Below are positions 10,905-21,220 of a stretch of DNA of 64,000 nt, one piece after another. Below the pieces are notes generated by a model, which was not told the DNA's origin, did no database searches, and saw only the letters and a program-made list of their open reading frames with translations. The stretch is taken from contig NZ_JAHREP010000007.1 of NCBI RefSeq assembly GCF_019084545.1, forward strand, positions 1-64,000, in the 5' to 3' direction. The DNA is from Marinobacterium ramblicola (GTDB taxonomy: Bacteria > Pseudomonadota > Gammaproteobacteria > Pseudomonadales > Balneatricaceae). A program made the translations under genes and the position numbers. How positions within the stretch are numbered: the first letter of the stretch is position 1; each line of letters starts with the position of its first letter.

Positions 10905-12293
10905 TTATTCACTGGGAATGTCGAGGCTGGCATCAACGCTGTGCAAACGGGTCTGAAATTCGTTACGGATGCGCGCCAGCGCGGCCTCGGTTTCGGCTTC
11001 GAAGCGCAGTACCAGCACCGGCGTGGTGTTGGAGGCGCGCACCAGGCCCCAGCCATCAGCATAGTCCACACGCACGCCGTCGATACGGCAGGCGTCACCG
11101 CCGGGGAAGTCGAGCTGCTGCAGCGCTTCGACGATCTGGAACTTGTTCGCTTCGGTGACCTGGATATTGATCTCCGGCGTACTCAGATCCTCCGGATAGG
11201 CGCTGAAGATTGTGTCGGCGCTTTCCTCGCGCTTGGCCAGGATCTCAAGCAGGCGCACGGCGCTGTACAGGCCGTCGTCGAAACCGTACCAGCGCTCCTT
11301 GAAGAAGATATGGCCGCTCATCTCACCGGCCAACAGTGCGCCGCACGCCTTCATCTGGCGCTTGATCAGCGAGTGGCCGGTCTTCCACATGGTCGGCTTG
11401 CCGCCGGCCTGGGCGATCACCTGCGGCAGCAGGCGCGAGCATTTAACGTCGAACAGGATCTCGGCGCCGGGGTTGCGCGAGATCACATCCTCGGCGAACA
11501 GCATCATCACCCGGTCCGGGTAGACCACCTTGCCTTTTTCGGTGACCACGCCGACCCGGTCGCCGTCGCCGTCAAAGGCCAGACCGAGATCGGCGCCGGT
11601 TTCGGCCACCTTGGCGATCACGTCCTGCAGGTTCTTCAGCTTGCCCGGATCCGGATGGTGGTTGGGGAAGGTGCCGTCCACGTCGCAGAACAGCGGGATG
11701 ATCTCGACGCCCAGGCGCTGGATCAGCTCCGGAGCGAGAATACCGGGGATACCGTTACCGCAGTCGACCACCACCTTGAGCGGGCGGCTGACATGTACAT
11801 CGCCGGTGATGCGCTGCAGGTAGGCTTCCGCTACGTCCTCTTCACGGCGCGAGCCCTTGCCTTCGCTGTAGTCGCGCTGCTCGATGCGTGCTCGCAGGCC
11901 CTGGATCTCGTCGCCGGACAGGGTGTGGCCGGAGAGCATCATCTTGAAGCCGTTGTAATCGGATGGGTTGTGGCTGCCGGTGATCATGATGCCGGTCTGG
12001 TGCGCGCGCTGATGGGCGGCGAAATAGAGCACCGGGGTCGGTACATAGCCGATATCGATGACGTCACAGCCGCCATCGCGCAGTCCTTCGGTCAGCACCT
12101 CCTTCAGTCGAGGGCCGGACAGGCGGCCGTCGGCGCCGACCACCACCTCGCCGATGCCCAGGGCGTGGGCGCTGGCCGCAAACGCGCGGCCCAGGTGATA
12201 GACCAGCGGTTCGGTCAGCGACTCGCCGACGATACCGCGGATGTCATAGGCGCGGAAAACGCCGGCATCGAATGTGTCGAGTTCAAAGCTCAT
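10905..12293 (-). CDS. algC: Phosphomannomutase/phosphoglucomutase AlgC
   Basis: A 462-residue alpha-D-phosphohexomutase, the same length as Pseudomonas AlgC. The phosphorylated serine is Ser107 in GIMITGSHNPSDYNG, the Mg2+ loop is DGDGDRVG, the sugar-specificity loop is GEMSGH, and the phosphate-binding tail is RASNTTPVLVLRFEA. It converts mannose-6-P/mannose-1-P and glucose-6-P/glucose-1-P, feeding lipopolysaccharide, exopolysaccharide and nucleotide-sugar synthesis. It sits in the conserved coaBC-dut-algC-argB order. Confidence 0.97.
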   Translation of the reverse strand: MSFELDTFDAGVFRAYDIRGIVGESLTEPLVYHLGRAFAASAHALGIGEVVVGADGRLSGPRLKEVLTEGLRDGGCDVIDIGYVPTPVLYFAAHQRAHQTGIMITGSHNPSDYNGFKMMLSGHTLSGDEIQGLRARIEQRDYSEGKGSRREEDVAEAYLQRITGDVHVSRPLKVVVDCGNGIPGILAPELIQRLGVEIIPLFCDVDGTFPNHHPDPGKLKNLQDVIAKVAETGADLGLAFDGDGDRVGVVTEKGKVVYPDRVMMLFAEDVISRNPGAEILFDVKCSRLLPQVIAQAGGKPTMWKTGHSLIKRQMKACGALLAGEMSGHIFFKERWYGFDDGLYSAVRLLEILAKREESADTIFSAYPEDLSTPEINIQVTEANKFQIVEALQQLDFPGGDACRIDGVRVDYADGWGLVRASNTTPVLVLRFEAETEAALARIRNEFQTRLHSVDASLDIPSE

Positions 12294-12319
12294 AACGGGC
12301 TCCTTGCAGTCTGTTCGAA

Positions 12320-12781
12320 TCAGTGGCGGCCAGAGGAGCCGAAGCCGCCGTCACCGCGATCGCTGTCGGTGAACTCCTCGACCACCTCGAAGTCCGCCTG
12401 CACAACCGGTACCAGTACCATCTGTGCGATACGCTCACCCGGCTCGACGGAAAAGGTGGTGTGGCCGCGGTTCCAGCAGGAGACGAACAGCTGGCCCTGA
12501 TAATCGGAGTCGATCAGGCCGACCAGGTTGCCCAGCACGATACCGTGCTTATGCCCCAGACCGGAGCGCGGCAGAATCATCGCGCACAGGTTCGGGTCTT
12601 CGATGTGGATCGCCAGACCGGTGGGGATCAGTTCGGTCTGCCCCGGCTCCAGCGTGATCGCCTGGTCCAGGCAGGCGCGCAGGTCCAGCCCGGCGGAGCC
12701 TTCGGTGGCGTAGGCGGGCAGCGGGAACTGCTCGCCGATACGGGAATCGAGAATCTTAACCTGTAGTTTTTGTTTGCTCAT
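12320..12781 (-). CDS. dut: dUTPase
   Basis: A 153-residue trimeric dUTPase that hydrolyses dUTP to dUMP and pyrophosphate. The five motifs are visible: [40 protein letters not shown] and the C-terminal [12 protein letters not shown] that closes over the active site. Its start overlaps the 3' end of coaBC by 26 bp, suggesting translational coupling, as in other gammaproteobacteria. Confidence 0.98.
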   Translation of the reverse strand: MSKQKLQVKILDSRIGEQFPLPAYATEGSAGLDLRACLDQAITLEPGQTELIPTGLAIHIEDPNLCAMILPRSGLGHKHGIVLGNLVGLIDSDYQGQLFVSCWNRGHTTFSVEPGERIAQMVLVPVVQADFEVVEEFTDSDRGDGGFGSSGRH

Positions 12782-13976
12782 TGAGATGTCTGGCTATCCG
12801 GTTGATCAGCTGGCGGGCCAGCTGCTGTTTATGGGTCTGGGGCAGGGTCTCGACACTGTCAGGCCCTACCAGGGTGACGGCGTTCTCGTCGCTGTTGAAG
12901 CCGATGCCGGGCGCGGAGACATCGTTGGCCACGATCAGGTCCAACCTCTTGCGGGCCAGCTTGTCCTGGGCGTAGGCCACCACATCGCGGGTCTCGGCGG
13001 CAAAGCCGACGGTAAAGGGGCGATTCTCGGATGAGGCGACGGTAGCGACGATATCCGGGTTCTTGACCAGGTGCAGCTCCATGATCTCCTCGCTGCCCTT
13101 CTTGATCTTGTGCTCGGCCACCGACACCGGTCGATAGTCGGCGACCGCCGCGGCGGCGATAAACAGATCGCACTCGGCTAGCCCCTCCAGCGAGGCGTTC
13201 AGCATCTGCTGGGCGCTCTCGACCTGTACGCACTGGACCCGGTCGGGCACGGCGATACTGACCGGTCCCGAGATCAGGCGCACCCGCGCGCCGGCATCGC
13301 GTGCCGCTTCGGCCAGGGCGTAGCCCATCTTGCCGGAACTGTGGTTGGAGATATAACGCACCGGATCCAGCGCCTCGCGGGTGGGGCCGGCGGTGATATA
13401 TACGGTGCGACCGCTCAGGGCCAGGGTTTCGAACTGATCCGACGCCAGCTCGGCCAGCTCGACCGGCTCCAGCATCCGGCCCGGGCCAGTATCGCCGCAC
13501 GCTTGTTCGCCCACGCCGGGGCCAAAAATCTTAACGCCGATGCTGGCTTTTAACTTATCCACATTCTGCTGGGTACGGGGGTCGCGCCACATCGCCTGGT
13601 TCATCGCCGGCGCCAGGCAGATAGGTGCATCGCTGGCCAGGCACAGGGTTGTGAGCAGGTCATCGCCCATACCGGCGGCCAGACGGGCGATGAAATCGGC
13701 GCTGGCCGGTGCGACCAGAATCAGATCGGCCCACTTGGCCAGCTCGATATGCCCCATGCCGGCTTCGGCTTCGGGGTTGAGCAGTTGCAGGTGGACCGGA
13801 TTGCCCGACAGCGCCTGCAGCGTCAGCGGGGTGATGAACTCGGTGGCGGCCGGTGTCATGACCACGCGGACATCGGCACCGGCCCCCTTGAACAGTCGGG
13901 TCAGCTCGGCACTCTTGTAGGCCGCGATGCCGCCGGTGATACCCAATAAAATCCGGCGGTTAGTAAGTCTGTGCAT
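12756..13976 (-). CDS. coaBC: Bifunctional phosphopantothenoylcysteine decarboxylase/phosphopantothenate-cysteine ligase
   Basis: A 406-residue fusion of the coenzyme A enzymes. The N-terminal CoaC flavodoxin-like part has [14 protein letters not shown], the catalytic His in NPVHLQLL...[11 protein letters not shown], and the PASAD and APAMN motifs; the CoaB part begins near residue 190 with [27 protein letters not shown] split across the nucleotide-binding region and contains AAAVADYRP. It ligates cysteine to 4'-phosphopantothenate using CTP, then decarboxylates the product. It heads the leftward coaBC-dut-algC-argB-slmA run and is divergent from radC. Confidence 0.97.
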   Translation of the reverse strand: MHRLTNRRILLGITGGIAAYKSAELTRLFKGAGADVRVVMTPAATEFITPLTLQALSGNPVHLQLLNPEAEAGMGHIELAKWADLILVAPASADFIARLAAGMGDDLLTTLCLASDAPICLAPAMNQAMWRDPRTQQNVDKLKASIGVKIFGPGVGEQACGDTGPGRMLEPVELAELASDQFETLALSGRTVYITAGPTREALDPVRYISNHSSGKMGYALAEAARDAGARVRLISGPVSIAVPDRVQCVQVESAQQMLNASLEGLAECDLFIAAAAVADYRPVSVAEHKIKKGSEEIMELHLVKNPDIVATVASSENRPFTVGFAAETRDVVAYAQDKLARKRLDLIVANDVSAPGIGFNSDENAVTLVGPDSVETLPQTHKQQLARQLINRIARHLNEQTKTTG

Positions 13977-14097
13977 ACCCTGTGTATCCGATGATAGCTG
14001 GATGATCTGGTGGGCTGAATGAGCGCTTTAAGATACCATCTTGGCACTGCATTGCGTAGTGTGGAACGATGACATGATGGCCACAAGGAGGTGGACA

Positions 14098-14772
14098 ATG
14101 GCGATATCAGACTGGCCGGCGCAGGAGCGGCCAAGGGAAAAACTGCTGGTAAAGGGGGCGGCATCGCTCTCCGATGCCGAGCTGCTGGCGATCTTTCTGC
14201 GCACCGGGGTCAAGGGCAAGAGTGCGGTGGATCTGGCGCGCGAGCTGCTGAACCGCTTTGGCGGCTTGCGGCCGCTGATGGAGGCCTCGCAGCCTCAGTT
14301 CTGCTCCGCGCTGGGCCTGGGTCAGGCCAAATATGTACAGTTGCAGGCGGTGATGGAGATGTCGCGTCGACATCTGGCCGCACAGCTGGAGCGGGGATCG
14401 GCACTGGAGAGTCCGCAGGCGGTGCGGCAATACCTGGCAGCGCAGCTGCGCCATGAAAACCGGGAGGTGTTTGCCTGTCTGCTGCTGGACAACCGGCATC
14501 GGGTGATCCGCTACGAGGCGCTGTTTTTCGGCACCATCAATGCGGCCAGTGTCTATCCCCGCGAGGTGGTGGCGCTGGCGCTTCGCCATCAGGCCGCGGC
14601 GATGATACTGGCACACAACCACCCCTCGGGTGTGGCCGAGCCCTCCCAGGCGGACCGGCAGATTACCGACCAGTTGGTGCGGGCACTGGCGCTGGTCGAG
14701 GTGCGGGTGCTCGATCATCTGGTGGTGGGGGATGGCGAGAGCGTCTCCTTTGCCGAGCGCGGCTGGCTTTAA
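14098..14772 (+). CDS. radC: RadC family JAMM-domain protein
   Basis: The 224-residue product begins at the ATG at 14098, which has an AAGGAGG ribosome binding site; the frame is open from 14041. The N-terminal helical part ([19 protein letters not shown]) contains a helix-hairpin-helix region and the C-terminal JAMM/MPN domain carries the metal motif HNHPSG...D (about residues 180-195). The gene is historically named radC, but a DNA-repair role was not upheld and the biochemical function is unknown. It is divergent from coaBC as in most gammaproteobacteria. Confidence 0.94.
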   Translation: MAISDWPAQERPREKLLVKGAASLSDAELLAIFLRTGVKGKSAVDLARELLNRFGGLRPLMEASQPQFCSALGLGQAKYVQLQAVMEMSRRHLAAQLERGSALESPQAVRQYLAAQLRHENREVFACLLLDNRHRVIRYEALFFGTINAASVYPREVVALALRHQAAAMILAHNHPSGVAEPSQADRQITDQLVRALALVEVRVLDHLVVGDGESVSFAERGWL

Positions 14773-14997
14773 AGACTGACCGCCGCCGCTTCATGCCTTG
14801 CATGGGGACTGGTGATTAAATAGACAAAAGGCTGGTGCTTGCCACTGGATATCTGTATTATACGCGGCCTTCTGTCCCGTAATGGTACGGTATTCAGTTC
14901 GGTTTATTGGACGCTCCGCCTGAGAGAGTTGCTGCACCGCTCTCGATAAACATCGGACAGAGGTTAATAGAGAACCCCTAGATTAAGGTTTAAAACA

Positions 14998-15234
14998 ATG
15001 TCTCGAGTTTGCATGGTAACGGGCAAAGGCCCGGTAACCGGAAACAACGTTTCCCACTCTCAGCGCAAGACGCGTCGTCGCTTCCTGCCGAACCTGCACT
15101 GGCACCGCTTCTGGGTTGAGAGCGAAAACCGTTTCGTACGTCTGCGTGTCTCCTCCAAGGGCATGCGTATCATCGACAAGAAGGGCATCGACACAGTTCT
15201 GACCGAACTGCGTGCCCGCGGCGAGAAAGTCTGA
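14998..15234 (+). CDS. rpmB: 50S ribosomal protein L28
   Basis: A 78-residue basic protein nearly colinear with E. coli L28: [32 protein letters not shown] and the C-terminal [16 protein letters not shown]. It is the first gene of the rpmB-rpmG operon. The 225 bp between radC and rpmB holds the promoter and leader; no further gene is visible there. Confidence 0.98.
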   Translation: MSRVCMVTGKGPVTGNNVSHSQRKTRRRFLPNLHWHRFWVESENRFVRLRVSSKGMRIIDKKGIDTVLTELRARGEKV

Positions 15235-15247
15235 GGAGATTTGAATC

Positions 15248-15415
15248 ATGGCTAAAGGCGCACGCGAGAAGATCCGCCTGGTATCCTCTGCCGGTACCGG
15301 TCACTTCTACACCACCGACAAGAACAAGCGTAACACTCCGGACAAGTTCGAATTCAAGAAATACGACCCGGTTGTTCGCAAGCACGTCATCTACAAGGAA
15401 GCCAAGATCAAGTAA
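15248..15415 (+). CDS. rpmG: 50S ribosomal protein L33
   Basis: This 55-residue frame reads [19 protein letters not shown] and continues to the C-terminal [10 protein letters not shown], matching E. coli L33 along its full length. It lacks the zinc-binding CxxC pairs, so it is the zinc-independent (C-minus) form that does not depend on zinc supply. The start ATG is 13 bp after the rpmB stop and has a GAGGAG ribosome binding site. Confidence 0.98.
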   Translation: MAKGAREKIRLVSSAGTGHFYTTDKNKRNTPDKFEFKKYDPVVRKHVIYKEAKIK

Positions 15416-15495
15416 TTGATCGCCGCTCCCTGATCGCCTGATCATCCACTGGTCAGGCAGGGTCGACAGGCGCTTCGTGCTATCGATCCAAAGCT

Positions 15496-15534
15496 AAAAG
15501 ATCCGGAATCCTCCCAGGGTTCCGGATCTTTTGC
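15496..15534 (+). terminator. Terminator after rpmB-rpmG
   Basis: AAAAGATCCGGAA and TTCCGGATCTTTT are perfect complements separated by about 11 bases, giving a 13-bp stem with a run of T at its 3' side. The A-rich 5' side would let it work in both directions. Confidence 0.92.
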
Positions 15535-15871
15535 GTTACAACGCCGTTCGGCGTTTCCAGCTTGATGAATCCTCCAAATCAGATACTCCCGAGTTCCGAT
15601 AAATTTTTATGGACGGGCGGATAGCTCCCGGTGAGGGTAGGTGCGCACGGTTAGTCATCCAGTGTGGGTTTGCAATTCAGTTTCTATAATCAGGCTTGGG
15701 GATGTCGGAAAGAGGTAGCTCATCATCCTGTATTAGGAATATCTTATATTACAAACTTGTTAAACTTGAACGCTGAGCATGCCAGGGTCATGACCTGTCG
15801 GTGGCGCAGGCGCTCACGCTAAACAAGTATGCCTTCTTCGCGACTTCGCGAGGTAAGTAGTAGGGGACTTT
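15535..15871. other. Intergenic region upstream of the chemoreceptor gene
   Basis: About 340 bp without a credible gene. It must hold the promoter of the downstream chemoreceptor. I could not find a clean FliA-type (TAAA...GCCGATAA) or sigma-54-type promoter; the AT-rich stretch near 15735-15765 is the most promoter-like part. Confidence 0.5.
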
Positions 15872-17830
15872 ATGAGAATCAAGCAGAAGCTGGTGGCCGC
15901 CTTTCTGGTCACAACCCTGGTGCCGATCGCGCTGTTGGCGAGCTATATGATCTCCCAGTCGCGAACTCAGGCAGAGAAACGGTTCGTCGAACTGAGCGGT
16001 AAAGAGGTGAAGAAGCTCGATGCTGCATTCACCGCGTTCTTCCATGAGGTGGCTGCCAATGTGGACTTTCTGGCGCGTTCACCGGTTCTCAAGCAGGCGG
16101 ACGGCAGTTTGTCGACCTACATGGATAAGTCCGGCCAGCAGATGACCCCCGATCGCAACGGTCCCGTCGAGCAGGAGATCTATGCCTTGCTGGAGCGTTT
16201 CGGTGAAACCCATCCCGGCTTTGCATACGTCTACATGGGCACGGCCGACGGCGGTTATGTGCAGTGGCCGAAGGGAAAGTCCGGCGACAATTACGATCCG
16301 CGCAAGCGGCCCTGGTATCAGCGAGCGCTTGAAACACCGGGCAAGCTGGGCATGACGGGCGCCTACTATTGGGCTACCGATGACCAGACGCTGTATGGCG
16401 TGGTGAAGTCGTTCGATACGGCGGAGCGGAAAAACTACGGCGTTATGGCAATGGATGTATCGCTCAACGCATTGACCGAGATGGCCCGGGATGCCGAGCT
16501 GGGTGAGCAGGGTTACATGATGCTGATCGAGGATACCGGTACGGTGCTGGTGGATGCGGCCAACCCGGAGCACAACTTCAAGAAGCTTCGCGAGCTTGAG
16601 GGAGACGACTACAGGAGACTGGCTGATACCGATAACGGCCAGATCCGTATCTCACTGAATGGCGAGAGCTACGAGGCGACGGTGCATCGCTCGCCGGAGC
16701 TTGGCTGGAAAATGATCGCCTTGATGCCACGCGGTGAAATTATGGCACCCGCCACCGGAATCATCTGGACCACGCTGGGTGTTACCGCAGTAGCCGTGTT
16801 GGCGGTACTGGTGCTGGCGTTCTGGATCTCCGGCATGCTGGTCAAGCCTATCCTGCTGGTCAGCGCCGGATTGCGCGAGATTGCGGAGGGGGGCGGAGAC
16901 CTGACCCGGCGTCTGAGTGTGACCAGCCGGGATGAGGCGGGTGAGTTGGCGCAATGGTTCAACCAGTTCCTGGAGTCGATTCAGCAGTTGGTGGCGCGCA
17001 TCAACGGTACCGCGCAGCAGTTCAAGGGCGTATCCGAAGAGGGGCGCCGGAGTGCACTATCCGTCGAGGCGGCCAGCAATCATCAGTTCTCCGAAGTGGA
17101 GGCGATGGTGGCGGCTATCAACGAGATGTCGGCTACCTCCAACGAGGTGGCTCGAAACTGCGCGATGACGGCCGATGCGGCTGCGGTTGGTCAGAGCGTC
17201 AGCGAAAGTGGCAAGCAGGTGGTGGCGGAAACCGAGGAGAGCGTAAGGGCGCTTAGCGGCCAGGTGAGCCAGTCGGTGGGCTATATCCGTGAGCTGGAGG
17301 ATGAAACCGGGCGCATCAACACCATTTTGGGGGTCATACGAGGGATCGCCGAGCAGACCAACCTGCTGGCATTGAATGCTGCGATCGAGGCCGCCCGGGC
17401 TGGTGATCAGGGGCGCGGATTTGCCGTGGTGGCCGATGAGGTACGCAGTCTGGCGCAACGCACGCAGGAGTCCACGGAGGAGATCGATACCCTGCTGGCG
17501 CGGCTCAACAGTCGAACTCATCGGGTGGTGGAGAACATGGACGCCAGCCAGATACAGTCCGAACGGGCCGTTGAGCGAGTGACTCAGGCGCGGGAGGCGT
17601 TCGAGTCGATCAAGGCGTCGATCGATCAGATTACCGACATGGCGAGCCAGATAGCCAGTGCGGCCGAAGAGCAGCACCAGGTATCCGAAGGGATCAACGC
17701 CAACATCGAGGCGATTCACGGGGCGGCGAACGAGGTCAATGAGGTATCGTCGCAAGTGGCGAAGAATGCGGAGCATCAGGCCCGGTTGGCCGCTGAACTG
17801 ACCGGGTTGGTCAATCAGTTCAAGGTGTAA
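15872..17830 (+). CDS. Methyl-accepting chemotaxis protein with dCache ligand domain
   Basis: A 652-residue chemoreceptor. Order of parts: membrane helix 1 (about residues 8-28), periplasmic double-Cache domain (about 35-290, with [20 protein letters not shown], the usual amine/carboxyl ligand pocket region), membrane helix 2 (about 295-318), HAMP (about 318-372), and a signalling domain with the highly conserved hairpin tip [20 protein letters not shown]. There is no C-terminal NWETF-like pentapeptide, so it would rely on other receptors or CheR/CheB without a tether. The ligand is unknown; dCache domains of this type often bind amino acids or other small amines and acids. It stands alone with no che genes nearby. 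Confidence 0.93.
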   Translation: MRIKQKLVAAFLVTTLVPIALLASYMISQSRTQAEKRFVELSGKEVKKLDAAFTAFFHEVAANVDFLARSPVLKQADGSLSTYMDKSGQQMTPDRNGPVEQEIYALLERFGETHPGFAYVYMGTADGGYVQWPKGKSGDNYDPRKRPWYQRALETPGKLGMTGAYYWATDDQTLYGVVKSFDTAERKNYGVMAMDVSLNALTEMARDAELGEQGYMMLIEDTGTVLVDAANPEHNFKKLRELEGDDYRRLADTDNGQIRISLNGESYEATVHRSPELGWKMIALMPRGEIMAPATGIIWTTLGVTAVAVLAVLVLAFWISGMLVKPILLVSAGLREIAEGGGDLTRRLSVTSRDEAGELAQWFNQFLESIQQLVARINGTAQQFKGVSEEGRRSALSVEAASNHQFSEVEAMVAAINEMSATSNEVARNCAMTADAAAVGQSVSESGKQVVAETEESVRALSGQVSQSVGYIRELEDETGRINTILGVIRGIAEQTNLLALNAAIEAARAGDQGRGFAVVADEVRSLAQRTQESTEEIDTLLARLNSRTHRVVENMDASQIQSERAVERVTQAREAFESIKASIDQITDMASQIASAAEEQHQVSEGINANIEAIHGAANEVNEVSSQVAKNAEHQARLAAELTGLVNQFKV

Positions 17831-17926
17831 TCTGTATTGGCAAAGGGTGCCGGGCTGTCTATGGGATTTCACCCTGACAGTCTGGCATAGTATGGCGTCT
17901 TCAACGATCTGCAATGGGGCGCTTGC

Positions 17927-18805
17927 ATGACGCCGACCGGTTTCAAACAGTGGATTCCGCTGATATTCGTTTTGCTGTGGAGCACGGGCTTTATCGGCGC
18001 CAGGTTCGGGCTGCCCTATATCGAACCGTTCAACTTCCTTTTTATCCGTATGCTGTTCACGCTGGTGCTGTTTTTCGCACTGATTCTGGTGCTGAAGGCG
18101 CGCTGGCCCAGTCCGCGCCAAGCGATGCATCAGATGGTGGTTGGAGCGCTGGTGCATGCGGCCTATCTGGGTGGCGTGTTCGCTGCCATCCGCTGGCAGA
18201 TGCCTGCCGGTGTCGCGTCGCTCATCGTCGGTCTGCAGCCGCTGTTGACCGCCTGCCTGGCGCTGTTGCTCTGGCAGCAGCGGCTGAAGTCACTGCAGTG
18301 GATCGGTCTGGTGCTTGGTTTGGCCGGAGTGGCACTGGTGCTGGTCGGCGGCAACCGGTTGGGTCAGTTCGAACTTCTGCCACAGGCGATGGCGGCGATT
18401 CTGATCGCCCTGTTCGGTATCTCGATCGGTACCCTGTACCAGAAGCGCTTCGGCCAGGGGGTGGATCTGCTCTCGGGCTCTTTTTTCCAGTATCTGTCCA
18501 CGGCCCTGCTGATGGGGCTCCTGACCTCGACTTTCGAGCAGGGAGTGGTCGACTGGCAGCCACCGCTGATTGCGGCGCTGGCGTGGCTGGTGATCGGTTT
18601 ATCGGTTTCGGCGATACTGTTGCTGATGTTGATGATCCGCGAGGGGGAGTCGGCGCGGGTCGCCAGCTACTTCTATCTGGTGCCGCCGGTGACGGCCGTT
18701 GAGGCTTGGTGGTTGTTCGATGAGCGGCTTGGCTTCCTGGCGCTGTGCGGCGTGGCGGTAACCGTAGCCGGGGTGTTTCTGGTCCTGCGGCCGCAGGCTC
18801 GTTAA
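17927..18805 (+). CDS. DMT-superfamily (EamA) permease
   Basis: A 292-residue membrane protein with about ten hydrophobic helices in two EamA repeats (about residues 10-140 and 152-288). Typical sequence includes the opening IFVLLWSTGFIGARFGLPYI and the second-repeat GESARVASYFYLVPPVTAVEAWWLFDE. Family members export amino acids or other metabolites; no substrate can be assigned. It is followed 18 bp later by mutM. Confidence 0.88.
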   Translation: MTPTGFKQWIPLIFVLLWSTGFIGARFGLPYIEPFNFLFIRMLFTLVLFFALILVLKARWPSPRQAMHQMVVGALVHAAYLGGVFAAIRWQMPAGVASLIVGLQPLLTACLALLLWQQRLKSLQWIGLVLGLAGVALVLVGGNRLGQFELLPQAMAAILIALFGISIGTLYQKRFGQGVDLLSGSFFQYLSTALLMGLLTSTFEQGVVDWQPPLIAALAWLVIGLSVSAILLLMLMIREGESARVASYFYLVPPVTAVEAWWLFDERLGFLALCGVAVTVAGVFLVLRPQAR

Positions 18806-18823
18806 TCGAAATGGAAAGAGTGG

Positions 18824-19636
18824 ATGCCGGAATTACCAGAAGTTGAAACCAGCCGTGCGGGGATCGAGCCCCACCTGCTGGGGGGCAGAATCACCCGCCT
18901 GGTGGTGCGACAACCGCAGCTGCGCTGGCCGATACCGGCCGATCTGGCCGCGAATCTGGAGGGGCAGCGCGTGCAGGCGGTGCATCGGCGCGGCAAGTAT
19001 ATCCTGATCGAGGTCGCCAGCGGCGCGGCGTTGCTGCATCTGGGCATGTCGGGTAGCGTGCGGATTCTGCCGCGGGGGACGCCAGCCGGCAAGCATGATC
19101 ATGTGGATCTGGAGCTGGAGAGCGGACAGATGCTGCGTCTGACCGACCCGCGCCGCTTCGGTGCATTGCTATGGCAACCCGCGGGCGAGTTGCATCCGCT
19201 GCTGGCCTCGCTGGGGCCGGAGCCTCTGTCGGAGGCGTTCGATGCCGAGTATCTGCTGCGCTGCTGCAAGGGGCGGCGCAGCGCCATCAAGGCGCTGATC
19301 ATGGATAGTCATGTCGTGGTCGGCGTCGGCAATATCTACGCGAACGAAGCGCTCTATCTGGCGGGTATCGACCCACGTCGAGCAGCCGGTCGGATTTCGG
19401 CTGAGCGTCTTGCGCGCCTGGTCGAGGCGATCAAGAGTGTATTGACCCGCGCTATCGCCCAAGGTGGCACTACGTTGAGGGACTTTGTCGGCGGTGACGG
19501 CAAGCCCGGGTATTTCAGCCAGCAACTGCATGTCTATGGCCGTGCCGGCGAGCCCTGCCCAGGTTGTGGTGCGCGACTGCAAGAGGTTCGTCTGGCGCAA
19601 CGCAGTACGGTTTACTGTAAGCTCTGTCAGAAGTAG
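18824..19636 (+). CDS. mutM: Formamidopyrimidine-DNA glycosylase
   Basis: A 270-residue bifunctional glycosylase/AP lyase that removes 8-oxoguanine and formamidopyrimidines. The catalytic N-terminus [11 protein letters not shown] (Pro2, Glu3) is intact, Lys58 lies in HRRGKY, the helix-two-turn-helix [16 protein letters not shown] is present, and a C-terminal zinc finger CPGC...CKLC ends the protein. Full family length. In Pseudomonas it lies near coaD; here it is 14 kb away. Confidence 0.97.
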   Translation: MPELPEVETSRAGIEPHLLGGRITRLVVRQPQLRWPIPADLAANLEGQRVQAVHRRGKYILIEVASGAALLHLGMSGSVRILPRGTPAGKHDHVDLELESGQMLRLTDPRRFGALLWQPAGELHPLLASLGPEPLSEAFDAEYLLRCCKGRRSAIKALIMDSHVVVGVGNIYANEALYLAGIDPRRAAGRISAERLARLVEAIKSVLTRAIAQGGTTLRDFVGGDGKPGYFSQQLHVYGRAGEPCPGCGARLQEVRLAQRSTVYCKLCQK

Positions 19637-19673
19637 TGCCGCTTACCGGTACGGTGATAGTTACGGAGAGAGC

Positions 19674-20591
19674 ATGAACCGTCCCGCTGAACATTTCGCA
19701 CCACCGCTGTTCGATGCACCGGATGATCCGATCCGTGCTGCGCTGCGTGCAAAGCTGGGTTTGGCGCCGTTCCTGAAACAGCGCGAAGCCTTCCGCATCG
19801 GTCCGGATGGGATACATTGTGAGTACTACCATCATGCCGAGAGTGCGCCGCTGATCCTGTTCCTGCCGGGGATCGGCACCTACTGCGAGCTGTACGCCGA
19901 GCTGCTGGCGTCGCTCAGTGCAAAAGGGTTCAACGTGGTCGGAGTCGATCCCCGGGGTCATGGCTATTCCGACGGGCGGCGTGGCGAATACACCGTAGAG
20001 CAGACCGTCTGCGATCTGGAGCGGGTGGTGACGGCTCTGCAGCCGCGCAGCAATGGTCGGGTCGGTGTTTACGGGTACTCGATCGGCGCGATGCTGGCGG
20101 TGGCGCTGGCGGAGCGCGACGAGCGGATCTCCGCGGTGCTTTGTGGCACGCTGCTGCTGACCGAGGTGCCTCCTGATATTCTGCACCAGTTCGGCTGGTT
20201 CTGGACCTGGGGCTCCGCACAGATCTTCCCCTCCCTGCGTCTGCCGTTGCGCTCGTTTATCGATTACGACACGCTGCTGGCCGGAAATCCGGCGGGTGAG
20301 GCGATCAACGACGACCACCGGGTGGTGTTCGATTACCCGCTGAGAACCCTGTCCAGCCTGTTTACCCATCGTGCCGGCGTGACCAAACAGCGCTACGATT
20401 TTCGGGCGGCGATCATTCAGGGCGAGCACGACGAGGTGCTGCCGTTGGACTACACCCAGCGTGTACTGGCGGCACTGGAGCACCCGTTTGAGCTGCTGGC
20501 TGTCCCTGGTGAGGGGCACATGATCCCCTGGGACAATCCGCGCCGACTGACCGCATTGACCGCAGACTGGTTCCGGCGCACGCTGGACTGA
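19674..20591 (+). CDS. Alpha/beta hydrolase (serine hydrolase, monoacylglycerol-lipase-like)
   Basis: The 305-residue product begins at the ATG at 19674 with a GGAGAG ribosome binding site; the open frame reaches back into mutM but that part is a shadow. The fold is visible from LPGIGTYCELYAEL, the GHGYSDG turn, and the nucleophile elbow GYSIG (Ser136). The Asp is probably in QGEHDEVLP and the His in GEGHMIPW. No signal peptide is seen, so it should be cytoplasmic. This resembles the Hydrolase_4 group of lysophospholipases and monoacylglycerol lipases; the actual substrate is unknown. Confidence 0.85.
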   Translation: MNRPAEHFAPPLFDAPDDPIRAALRAKLGLAPFLKQREAFRIGPDGIHCEYYHHAESAPLILFLPGIGTYCELYAELLASLSAKGFNVVGVDPRGHGYSDGRRGEYTVEQTVCDLERVVTALQPRSNGRVGVYGYSIGAMLAVALAERDERISAVLCGTLLLTEVPPDILHQFGWFWTWGSAQIFPSLRLPLRSFIDYDTLLAGNPAGEAINDDHRVVFDYPLRTLSSLFTHRAGVTKQRYDFRAAIIQGEHDEVLPLDYTQRVLAALEHPFELLAVPGEGHMIPWDNPRRLTALTADWFRRTLD

Positions 20592-20689
20592 GCGGGCCCA
20601 CGTCACCAAAGCGTCAACCGCTGGTCATCGGACTGTCATCCGCCTCTGTGAATAATGCCCACAAGGCTGCACAGACCCGGATGACCGTC

Positions 20690-21220
20690 ATGAACAGACT
20701 GCAGAAACTGACCGCCATCGATACCCGGATTTTCTACTGGTGCAACGATCTGCACCGCAATCTCGGCATGGCGCCAGTCAGTCGATTTGTCTCCCGGTTA
20801 GGCGATGGTGTGTTGTACCTGTTACTTGGATTGGGGCTTGCGCTCTGGGAGCAGGAGCTGGGGCTGACCTTTCTCGAGGTCGGGCTGATCGCGTTTGCGC
20901 TGGAGATGCCACTCTATCTGATACTGAAAAACACCATTCGTCGTGACCGCCCCTGCCACCGTCTGGCTGGATTCAGAGCCGTGATCGAACCGTCCGACAA
21001 GTTCAGTTTTCCATCCGGCCACGCTGCGGCAGCCTTCCTTTTTGCCACCGTGTTGGCAAGTTTTTATCCTGCGCTGGCGCTGGGCGCCTTTATGGTTGCG
21101 ACGATGATCGGCCTGTCGCGGGTGCTCCTGGGCGTGCACTACCCCACCGATATTGCGGCCGGTGCGCTGCTGGGTGTCTGCAGTGGTGTGTTCTCGCTGC
21201 ACCTGTGGGAGGTGTTCTGA
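20690..21220 (+). CDS. PAP2-family membrane phosphatase
   Basis: A roughly 176-residue membrane protein with the three PAP2 motifs: KNTIRRDRP (KxxxxxxRP), PSGH, and SRVLLGVHYPTD (SRxxxxxHxxxD). Such enzymes dephosphorylate lipids, for example undecaprenyl pyrophosphate or phosphatidylglycerophosphate. Starts at 20648 (GTG), 20681 or 20690 are all possible; none has a strong ribosome binding site, and 20690 is preferred because a GGA lies eight bases upstream. The next gene starts directly after its stop, so the two are likely co-expressed. Confidence 0.87.
   Translation: MNRLQKLTAIDTRIFYWCNDLHRNLGMAPVSRFVSRLGDGVLYLLLGLGLALWEQELGLTFLEVGLIAFALEMPLYLILKNTIRRDRPCHRLAGFRAVIEPSDKFSFPSGHAAAAFLFATVLASFYPALALGAFMVATMIGLSRVLLGVHYPTDIAAGALLGVCSGVFSLHLWEVF

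Noticed and set aside
15735-15790. FliA-type promoter before the chemoreceptor
   Set aside because: A TTAAAC-like -35 is present but no GCCGATAA-like -10 at the right distance.
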